Shown here: piece by piece, positions 56,700 through 64,000 of the stretch
Layout: each line of letters begins with the position of its first letter
Position numbering within the stretch: position 1 is the stretch's first letter
Assembly (NCBI RefSeq): GCF_964204645.1
Contig: NC_134030.1
Coordinates: 15,404,447-15,468,446, forward strand
Length of the DNA stretch: 64,000 bases
DNA from: Tubulanus polymorphus
Lineage: Eukaryota; Nemertea; Palaeonemertea; Tubulaniformes; Tubulanidae
Direction: 5' to 3'
Notes under the pieces: generated by a model
The model's input: the letters and a program-made list of their open reading frames with translations, nothing else
Told to the model about the DNA's origin: nothing
The model's database searches: none
Translations under genes and position numbers: made by a program

Positions 56700-56951
56700 A
56701 AAGTATGATATTCCAAGAGTATGAATTCAAACAGAAAATCAAAATAGATTCAGATCGAAGCTAATAATGCAATAATAACTAATGCCGCGGATAATTTAAT
56801 CAAAACGATCTATGGAAGTAAATATAAAATTCCATTAGACTTTGATTTAATAAGTAATAATGCACCTTTATAAAAATATGTAATTCAAGAAGATATTATA
56901 TTTAAAATAACTTTTGCAACTGTGAATAAAGTTTTATTAGCATTGGTTGAC
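56700..56951 (+). pseudogene. Fragment of a capsid-like protein
   Basis: A short degraded stretch reads KIPLDFDLISNNAPL, a stop, then KYVIQEDIIFKITFATVN. To my recollection this resembles a conserved segment of large structural proteins in invertebrate Polinton/adintovirus-like elements. The rest of that gene is not present in the window. Low confidence. Confidence 0.35.
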
Positions 56952-57454
56952 GTATATGACGTCATGCCAATGCTAGTAAAATGGATCAGAAATAGTAGTA
57001 CGAAAAAATAGCGCCGACTCTTCTCATTTTCATAGTAACTTCAAACTGTCACTCCGTTCACGTAAAACATTAGAAACAGCTGAAAATGATTAAAAATGTT
57101 TCAATTATTCCCCACAACATAGCGTCGCCAGATTTCTGATTTAATGGTCCAAAAAATTATTCGATCGCATTTTTCTCGTTCATTATCTGGTAGATGAGAG
57201 CGGGTTAAACAATCGCGTTGCGATATGTCCGCATTGACATTGGAAGTAAAGAATGGGGAACAGCCTGTTCTGAATAGAAAAAGATAAAATTACGCACTCG
57301 GCAGAGATTCGCTTTGTAATGCGCGCCGGGAAAAATACCTTTTATTATCTTTTCCATGCGTTAAACCACAGCGATTGAATTTACGCGTTGTTTGTCGTAA
57401 ATTGCAATATTGCGATGGTTATTTGCCACTGCTGTAGTTTTTTGGAATTGAATC
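56952..57454. other. Non-coding stretch with higher GC
   Basis: Base composition changes here from the AT-rich virus-like block to something like the rest of the window. No gene is recognised. Confidence 0.4.
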
Positions 57455-57695
57455 GAGCGGCCTCGGTAGCTCAATGAGATAAGGCGTGATGCTGTTGAAT
57501 CCACTATCAATGCTGAGTGACAAGTGGGTCCGAGTCCTGCTGGCTGCGAACAGTTTGCGGGCAACACTTCAAAGGCCGTACCGTATTGAGGTTAAATGAA
57601 CAATCCAATAGGAATAGTCTTGGGAAACCAAGATCCAAACGACGTACGTAAAGCCAAACAAACAAAAAGACAAACAAACAATCATCAGCCGGCCT
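57455..57695 (+). repeat. tRNA-derived SINE
   Basis: An A-box-like GGTAGCTCAATGA (57466-57478) and a B-box-like GGGTCCGAGTCC (57526-57537) give a tRNA-like head. The element ends in a CAAACAAACAAA-type tail at about 57655-57690. Confidence 0.75.
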
Positions 57696-57972
57696 CAGTG
57701 ACACCAACGCCAGCATCGCTCTCTGCGACGTTTTGCATGCGTACATGCGGGTCTTGCAATTTCATTCAGAAAAATCGTTCTGTTTTTGTTTTCATTATTC
57801 AGTGGGGCCTAACAGTTCATGCGTAAAATTCCTGCCAGTCGGCCATCTTGATTCTGACAGGGCCAGTTTTTGGGCTGAAGATGTTGTCTAGGGTAGATAC
57901 ATGTATAAACCAAATATCAAGACATTACCTTGAAGCGTCTTCAAAACTTCCCAAAATAACTGGATTCCGTCT

Positions 57973-57996
57973 ACGGACGGACGGACGGACGGACGA
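57973..57996 (+). repeat. (GGAC)n microsatellite
   Basis: Five to six perfect GGAC units directly precede the large palindrome. Confidence 0.9.
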
Positions 57997-58118
57997 GTAA
58001 TAGGGGTTTAGTTGTTCTATACCAAAGGTCGAAGGGTCGAAAAATAAATTCTCGCACACTCGAAATTATTTTTCGACCATTCAACCTTTGTTATAGAACA
58101 ACTAAACCCCTATTACTT
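57997..58118. repeat. 122-bp near-perfect palindrome
   Basis: The left arm 57997-58055 (AGTAATAGGGGTTTAGTTGT...) and the right arm 58060-58118 are inverted copies with only a few mismatches and a centre of about four bases. It can extrude as a cruciform. Confidence 0.85.
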
Positions 58119-58215
58119 CTATATAATCACGAGTTTCATAAATTTACAAGCATCAACACGCTGAGTATTGCGTAATACATGTTGATTCTAGATGGATGGT
58201 TCTAGAAAACTACAT

Positions 58216-58383
58216 TAGCCAATCACAGTTGAGTATTACTCTAGCCAATCACAGTTGAGTATTCCCTATTACTCTATCCAATCACAGTTGAGTATTCCCT
58301 ATTACTCTAGCCATCATTAGCCATCATAATTTACAAGCCTCAACACGCAGCTGGGTTTTCCCCACTATTGAGTAGTATAAAAA
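58216..58383 (+). promoter_or_regulatory. CCAAT tandem repeat, TATA box and E-box upstream of the first virus-like gene
   Basis: Units with CCAATCACAGTTGAGTATT repeat three times (58216-58320). TATAAAAA follows at 58376-58383 and CACGTG at 58391-58396, about 80-100 bases before the ATG at 58474. This is a typical animal pol II promoter layout, unlike the TAAATG starts of the following genes. Confidence 0.6.
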
Positions 58384-58473
58384 CGACGCACACGTGGTAG
58401 GCTTATACGTGGCGGCGGGACGCGTTGAGAGTTAAGTGTTATATTCAATTTGAATAAAAAATTTGATATTAAA

Positions 58474-58825
58474 ATGGAGAGTAAACAAGTACACAGTGAG
58501 AACAACAAATCATTCTTAGATCATAAAAGATACTTCAAATGCTAAATCAGTAGATTATAAATTCAAAAAGTTAACAGAATTAACAATTCATAAGAAATAT
58601 CTAATTACAAATATTGATACAGTTACTAATAGATATGGAGATAAATTAGTTATCCACTTAGAATATGAAGGATTAAAAGGAAATAAATATAAATTCAGAA
58701 CATATTTACCAGATAGATTGCATAGATTATCAAGTGAAGATTTAGAAGAATTATGTTCTGGTGATTTCTATTTCATATATAAGGGTAAGAATGAAAAAGG
58801 GCACCATGAAATAGATTTCGAATAA
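58474..58825 (+). pseudogene. Virus-like small protein, possibly nucleic-acid binding
   Basis: It starts MESKQVHSENNKSF. After one frame change near 58520 it continues FKKLTELTIHKKYLITNID, then RYGDKLVIHLEYEGLKG and ends HHEIDFE. The alternation of short beta-prone segments with aromatic and basic residues recalls small single-stranded-DNA-binding proteins found in invertebrate virus-like elements. This is an impression, not a demonstrated homology. It is the first gene after a host-like promoter. Confidence 0.5.
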
Positions 58826-58839
58826 AATATGTAAAATAA

Positions 58840-59597
58840 ATGGTAGAATTAAAAGAATACAGAATATTTGTTGATTCAAGAAGACTGACAAATCATAAAT
58901 CTCATAATTTACTAGTACAATTAGGTAGAGAATTTAAGAATTGTGTAGATTTAAAATTAGTAAATACTAGTTTATGTAACTCATTTTACAATATATCGGA
59001 TAAAAGTATTGAACATAGAGTCTTTTTAATTCATGACAGAAATAAGAATAGATGGTTTCATCATTATCTAAAACCAGGATTATATAATTTAGAAACATTA
59101 GCTCAAGAAATTAATAAAAGAGCACGCTCAAAAATGGGTGCATCTGCTGGATTTTGATTAAGACTTATTAAAAGTGATAGCTCTGATAAAGTAAGAATAC
59201 AATTAGGAAATGAAGACCAACATCAATTTCTAGTTAAAAAACCTTTAGCTAAAATTTTAGGAATAACCCAGATGTAAGGATACGTAATGCTGATGCTACA
59301 CCAAACTTAATACCCTTTACACATTTTTATATTCATTGCAATTTAATTGAACCTACAAAGACATTTGAAGCAACTAAAGATACAATTTGTAGTTCTGGTT
59401 TATTGAATATTTTACCATTGAAGAATGTTAAAGAATTTGGAACGCAAATAAATTATAATTTAGCTGAGTGTGATTTCAAACCATGCATTCCTCAATTTAA
59501 TAATTTTAGATTAGAAATTAGAAATCACAATGGATATTTAATTGATTTGAATAACTTTCCTGTAATTCATGAATTAGTTATAAGATGTAAAGAGTAA
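58840..59597 (+). pseudogene. Minor-capsid (penton)-like protein, frameshifted
   Basis: The N-terminus YRIFVDSRRLTNHKS and the following VQLGREFKNCVDLKLVN, NSFYNISD, LKPGLYNLETLAQEIN have the layout of minor capsid proteins of Polinton, adintovirus and giant-virus relatives. Those typically start with an 'xDSR' motif and a jelly-roll. The C-terminal piece (59403-59597) ends IDLNNFPVIHELVIRC, again typical. A stop follows at 59157, a frame change near 59265, and the C-terminal piece is open. Only 14 bases separate it from the previous stop. Confidence 0.55.
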
Positions 59598-59617
59598 TTT
59601 TTCACTATATAAATATG
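59597..59617 (+). promoter_or_regulatory. T-rich tract plus TATAAATATG start motif
   Basis: TAATTTTTCACTATATAAAT precedes ATG 59615 directly after the stop of the preceding gene. Confidence 0.55.
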
Positions 59618-60158
59618 AATATAACTGTTGGACCGAGTATATGTTTTGGGTTTGATTTTAAACATGGTAAAGAAATGAGAATTAAACTTAATGATGTAAT
59701 TACTGATATTAAACGTCAATCATTTAATAATGCATCAATGATTAATAAAGGAAATTATAATATAGAAAAAGTAATTGATTTAATCAAAACACCTTTAGAA
59801 TATTATGAATTAAATGAAGATGGAATTATCGATGATATTAAAAACATATTATCTAAAATATATGATAATCATAAAAGTAGTAATAAAAAAATGTTGAAAT
59901 AATTATCACTAAGATAACTAAATATTTTGAAGAAGGTGATTTTATGATGAGTGGATAATAACTGGTTTATATAATGGAGCATTACTATCAGTTGGAACTG
60001 TTGGTTATTCAATGGTATTTAAAAAAGTATTTAAAATGGGAAGTGTTAATGTTGATAGATTTGATATAAATGATATTTTAAAATTAACATTAGCAGTAAC
60101 CCTATCTAATTTAACTATTGATTATTTGGAAAAACTAAGATATATTCCTCCCATATAA
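59615..60158 (+). pseudogene. Virus-like protein of unknown function, frameshifted
   Basis: The first frame (59615-59902) contains CFGFDFKHGKEMRIKLND and ENGII-like charged segments. A second frame carries GLYNGALLSVGTVGYSMVF, a hydrophobic segment, and LTLAVTLSNLTIDYLEKL, ending at 60158. The frame changes between 59890 and 59960. The C-terminal part resembles a small membrane protein. I do not recognise the family. Confidence 0.5.
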
Positions 60159-60159
60159 A

Positions 60160-60185
60160 TGCGTAATTTTTTTGCTAAATAAATG
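60160..60185 (+). promoter_or_regulatory. T-rich tract plus AAATAAATG start motif
   Basis: GCGTAATTTTTTTGCTAAAT is followed by AAATG at the start of the next ORF. Confidence 0.6.
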
Positions 60186-60607
60186 GCATCTGCAATTATA
60201 ACTATTATAGGGTCAGCAATTGTTAACGCTTTAGCATTTACTGGTGGTGGATATTTATTTAAACATATTGATTCCTAAATAGTTCATTAGGAGAACAAAG
60301 AAGACATAACTTAGCATTAGAGAAATACAATAAAGAAGCAGAAGAAAATAAAGAAAAGAGGCAAAACTATATGGATTACATCAATAAAGAATTATATAAT
60401 CAGAAAATTATACATAGAGATTTTCAATCAGTCAATGATGCAATGAGTTTATATAACGCAGTAACAAATAAAGAAAAATTACATCTATACAAACCTAAAT
60501 TATCAGATTATTATACCCCAAGTAGTGAACAACAAAAATATGAAATAATTTGGATTTTAGGTGGATTAGTTATTGTTATATTTGTTGTATATAAATTTAC
60601 TAATTAG
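60183..60607 (+). pseudogene. Virus-like small membrane protein, copy 2
   Basis: MASAIITIIGSAIVNALAF forms a hydrophobic Ala/Gly-rich N-terminus. A charged region follows (RRHNLALEKYNKEAEENKEK, MDYINKELYNQ), then LSDYYTPSSEQQKYE and a C-terminal transmembrane helix IIWILGGLVIVIFVVY. One frame change near 60278 separates the N-terminus from the rest. This gene type is, to my knowledge, repeatedly found next to capsid genes in virus-like elements of cnidarians and other invertebrates; its role is not known to me. Confidence 0.6.
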
Positions 60608-60629
60608 TAATTTCTTTTCTAAATAAATG
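60608..60629 (+). promoter_or_regulatory. T-rich tract plus TAAATAAATG start motif
   Basis: TAATTTCTTTTCTAAATAAA sits between the stop of the previous gene and ATG 60627. Confidence 0.6.
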
Positions 60630-61047
60630 GATGATAAAGTTGATAATATTTATATTATTCCTCATGATATAAATAAAACTAAATTGAAATTATATTTGGA
60701 AAAACAAATGTTAGAATTTGAAAATGAATATAAGATAAAAAAGAAAAAATATTTAAAATCTAAAATTATATATTATTTTATTATTAGTGGTTCAGTTACA
60801 ATAAGTTCTGTTATAACATTTCTAGCAATATTCTCACCATTAACACCTTTAGCAATATTAATTGGTGTGTTAGGATTAAGTTCAAGTGTTAACCGGAATG
60901 AGTTCAAAATTAAATATAAAAAGTAATAACGAAAAAATAAAATCTAATATAAAAGAAATTAATAAATTGGAAAATACATTAGATTATATAATGAGTTTAA
61001 ATGGTAATATAACAGTTGAAGAACAGGATAAATTATTAAAAGAATAA
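60627..61047 (+). pseudogene. Virus-like two-helix membrane protein, copy 2
   Basis: MDDKVDNIYIIPHDINKTKL leads into a Lys-rich amphipathic stretch, then two hydrophobic segments (IIYYFIISGSVTISSVITFL and TPLAILIGVLGLSS). A one-base change near 60890 shifts the frame. The tail with ENTLDYIMSLNGNITVEEQ continues in another frame to a stop at 61047. It is the same gene as the decayed copy at 55303. Confidence 0.6.
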
Positions 61048-61054
61048 ATGCATT

Positions 61055-61078
61055 ATTAATTTTTTTATTATATAAATG
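61055..61078 (+). promoter_or_regulatory. T-rich tract plus TATATAAATG start motif
   Basis: TTAATTTTTTTATTATATAA precedes ATG 61076; it is the longest T run among the start motifs. Confidence 0.65.
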
Positions 61079-62392
61079 GCAGAAAGCTTTCCAAAAGCTT
61101 TTCAATATGATAAATCAATTAAATATAATATTCCAGCAATAGATTTTAATAAAGATATTTCATATAGAAATGAAGTTTTGAATTCATTAATTAATTTAGA
61201 TATTTATGTTACTGAAACTTATAATTTCAATGCAAAAATGGAAAATATATTTCATGTATATTTAATTAATTTAAAAAAATTGAAAGATGAAAAACAATGG
61301 TTTTTAAAATCTAATATGAAATATTGGCAGAACCAATTTTGCAGTTTATTGTGCTACAACAGGATGTGGAATAAGTTGGAATGACCATTTGAATAATTCT
61401 AAATATAAATTAATTCAAAGTTTATTTAGATTCCATACATACTTTCAGATAAGATTAATATTAAATGAAATAGAGACCCCTTTACCAGGATCTAGATATT
61501 TTAAAGAATTAGATAATGATATTAATTTGTCAAAGTTTTATAAAATTTGTAATGAATTTAATATAGATATAAATAATTCTGATTTTAGAACAAACTTGGA
61601 ACAATAAAGATCACTTCCTTGCCCTAAAAAGATTGCAGAATATTGTACACTTCCCATACCATCCAATACTTTTTATAATATCTATAATAATAAATTAGGT
61701 TATGGTAAAAAAGAAACTAAGGATTTAGAAACATTAAATTTCAATAAATTACCGACATTTTATGATCATTTAAAACAAGAAAACAATAATGGTTGGGTTT
61801 ATTTTATTTTAGATAATAGTGAAGGATTTACGAAAGCTGGTATACAAAGAATAAATCAATCAATTAGAACTTATTTAATGTGTATTCTAGGTGCACAAGT
61901 TGAAACAAGATCCCCAATAATTGGAAATTTAAATACATCATTTGATACACAAAAACAATTCAAAGTTTTATTTGAAGATTCCATTCATAATGATAAAAAT
62001 AGATCGATTCCAGAAAATATGGTTAGGTAACAAAATTATTTAGATAAATCTCATGTAAGATTAAATTATTGTATAGGGCCCAATTTATTAATTATTCTGA
62101 TGATTTAATATTAAAGATGGGAAATATAATTGGTTATAATAATTTGATTAAAACTGCAACAATAAATAATAAGTTTGGATTGAATGATATAAATAAAAAG
62201 ATTATCACTGCTCCAAAATTAATGGAAGGTGACAAAATTAAAAAACATATTCAATCAACTGAAACTAAAACTAAGAATATCAAATTAAATAATAATTCTA
62301 AAATAAAAGATTACAATACGTCAGAAAATATAAAAACTGATATTATTCAACATGAAATAATTAAAACTAATAATGATAACAAATCACATTAA
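61076..62392 (+). pseudogene. Virus-like conserved protein, copy 2, frameshifted
   Basis: The N-terminal frame (61076-61384) has SFPKAFQYDKSIKYNIPAI. A frame change near 61330 leads to CATTGCGISWNDH and FHTYFQIRLILNEIE. A stop lies at 61607, after which WVYFILDNSEGFTKAG and INQSIRTYLMCILGAQ follow. A stop near 62028 precedes NYCIGPN and IGYNNLIKTAT. The protein would be about 430 residues. The Ile/Arg/Thr-rich 'INxSIRTY..ILGAQ' segment is, as I recall, a hallmark of an uncharacterised family in invertebrate virus-like elements. Function unknown. Confidence 0.6.
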
Positions 62393-62456
62393 AATACGAA
62401 ATTAGCTATAACTTGTATAGGAATTGTAATAGGAGGAATATTATATTTTAAATTTT

Positions 62457-62476
62457 AATTTTCTATTATATAAATG
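62457..62476 (+). promoter_or_regulatory. T-rich tract plus TATATAAATG start motif
   Basis: TTAATTTTCTATTATATAA precedes ATG 62474. Confidence 0.6.
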
Positions 62477-63437
62477 GATGAAGAAATTCCATTGTATGAC
62501 ATGGATCCTTTAGATGAACCTGGTATAAGTGATGAACCACAACCTGAATTTAATGAAACTAATATTGATAATGATGATGGATCAGCATTTAATACTAATT
62601 TAGGTGATGATGATTCTAGTGGGCCTATATTGTATGATTATGATGAATTTAAAGATGATACTGAAACAGATGAAATATTAAAAAATTATTTAGAATCCCA
62701 CTATGAGATAATAATTAAAACTAGACCAGAAAGAACAGATCTAATTAATAGATTAGAAAGAACAGAAAACCCTGAATTGAAAAAAGAATTATTATACATA
62801 AAACATAGTGTAACAAATATAGTTATTGAAGAATTATTACCAAAAAAATATAACAGATAACATTGAACCAGAAGATATTTCAGAACAAATTAGAGAAGAT
62901 GGTCCACATTTCATGAATAATTTAGAATTTAAAAATGATTCATCGTATTATAATGTTGAACTAAATAACAAAACTGTATCAATTCAATTATCTAAAATGG
63001 GACCAGAAGATCTGTACCATCCTGAAATGCGAGCAAGATCTTCAATTGAACATTCAAAAGGTGGTAAAGAATTTCTCAAAATTATATGGAATGCAATCGA
63101 TAGAATAAATGAAGAAGAACCAGATCCGAATATTGATATTAACAAATATTCACCATTTAAAAATCCAAATTTAAATCCTACTTATGTTGATCCAGAAATG
63201 GAAGAGTATGGAGATCGATTAGATAAATTAAGATCTTCAACACCAGAACCATCGAGAAGAGATATCCAACAAATTGATAATGATTCAAGTCAATTACAAT
63301 TAGTAAAACATTTTGATAGCCTATTAGATACAGTTCTTTCATTTGAAGAAGAGATGAATAGTATTTTAGATACACCTGGTACTGAACCTGGAACAAATCA
63401 AATAGAACATTTATTAAAAAAGGATTACTTGATTTAA
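62474..63437 (+). pseudogene. Acidic virus-like protein, frameshifted
   Basis: The first frame (62474-62860) is very acidic (MDEEIPLYDMDPLDEPG, Asp-rich). A frame change near 62850 leads into a second frame to 63437 with DNIEPEDISEQIREDGPHF, KGGKEFLKIIWNAIDRINEE and Pro/Asp-rich text. The reading then shifts again at about 63420 into the next segment, so both may be parts of one large protein. Confidence 0.5.
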
Positions 63438-64000
63438 ATGAGGAACAATTAAAAATATCTCCTGAACAAGCACGTAGAGAAATTAAAGGTATGCAAGAAT
63501 CAGCTGGTGAAATTGCTTATATTAAGATGATATTTTCTAAAATAACCATGTTAGAAAAATAATTAACTGATACCAATGAAGAATTAAAACAATTAGAATT
63601 AAATAAAGATCTTCAAGTAATTGATGAAGCTGAATATGAATGCAGAAAGTTAGCTTTAGAAAAAGAAATTGATGATTTAAAATATAACAAAGAATTACAG
63701 GAAAAAGAAATAGATATATTATTGAAATCATATGATCTTAATCATATTAAAAAATTAAAAGTTATTTTTAAAGATTTAATAATAAAACCAGATTCTAATA
63801 TATCATTGAAAGATAATGTTATACCTTCTACATCGAATGATGATAGGATTGAACTTGATATCAAAACCAAAAAGACAAATGAAAAATATTGTGACGTATG
63901 TAAGAAATATATATCATATAAAAATAGGGCAACTCATAAGAAATAAAAGAAACATGTAGAAAAAGAAAAGAATAATAATATCATAGATTATGTTAATACA
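63421..64000 (+). pseudogene. Coiled-coil and zinc-finger segment, possibly the N-terminus of a DNA polymerase B gene
   Basis: KGLLDLNEEQLKISPEQARR continues the previous gene in a new frame. A stop lies near 63560, then a coiled-coil region (CRKLALEKEIDDLKYNKELQ) and a C2H2-like finger YCDVCKKYISYKNRATHKK (about 63888-63946). A stop at 63944-63946 is followed by more coding-like sequence to the window edge. A single finger of this kind precedes the protein-primed polymerase B in some invertebrate Polinton-like elements. The polymerase itself would lie beyond 64000. Confidence 0.45.

Noticed and set aside
57997-58118. CRISPR array or rho-independent terminator for the palindrome and nearby tandem repeats
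   Set aside because: The locus is eukaryotic, there are no spacers, and the palindrome is far longer than a terminator.

Overview
The window is eukaryotic. It has spliced genes with GT/AG introns, tRNA-derived SINEs, LINEs, Penelope-like, Ty3/gypsy and several classes of DNA transposon, plus an AT-rich virus-like gene cluster. The mixture (THAP/TTAA transposon, SWIM-type Mutator-like transposase, Env-bearing gypsy, virus-like cluster) suggests a marine invertebrate; the phylum cannot be fixed from the sequence. I see no convincing single-copy host gene. The window is essentially a stack of nested mobile elements followed by an endogenous virus-like locus.

Left part (1-17.7 kb). A 5'-truncated LINE reverse transcriptase fragment (1-1035) is followed by two palindromic fold-back repeats around a tRNA-derived SINE. 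From 3522 to 17675 lies a DNA transposon with short inverted ends flanked by TTAA. It carries a THAP-domain exon, a DDE-type transposase in several exons (+ strand) and an intact three-exon gene on the - strand resembling the P2X7 intracellular domain. Inside this transposon sits a young Ty3/gypsy element (4508-13888, - strand) with 1606-bp LTRs, TACC target duplication, tRNA-Leu-type primer site, gag, a GGGAAAC slippery site, pol with one stop, and an extra zinc-finger ORF where env would be.

Middle part (17.7-50.4 kb, almost all - strand). A Mutator-like transposase gene is split. Its N-terminal half (about 50.3-45.85 kb) and its C-terminal half with a SWIM zinc finger (19.4-17.74 kb) are separated by a CR1/L2-like LINE. 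The LINE is itself split by a Penelope-like fragment and an Env-bearing chromodomain gypsy element (about 21.8-42.2 kb). That gypsy is in turn interrupted by a 6.4-kb element with about 400-bp inverted repeats (24777-31174). The N-terminal half of the Mutator-like gene also carries a 2.15-kb inverted-repeat insertion with a 9-bp target duplication. The Env gypsy has three extra ORFs between primer site and gag, two of which are related to each other.

Right part (50.4-64 kb). There is a solo LTR of the zinc-finger gypsy family (51470-53077), a small MITE, and then an AT-rich, densely packed set of short + strand ORFs. Most start at a T-rich tract followed by TATAAATG or TAAATG. Products include a minor-capsid-like protein, several small membrane proteins and a zinc-finger domain at the right edge. 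Part of the block exists twice (54.86-56.7 kb, strongly decayed; 60.18-62.4 kb, better preserved). Between the copies are a SINE, a near-perfect 122-bp palindrome and a CCAAT/TATA promoter. Nearly every ORF has frameshifts, so this is a decaying endogenous copy. I infer a Polinton/adintovirus-type relative, but integrase, packaging ATPase and protease are not visible in the window.
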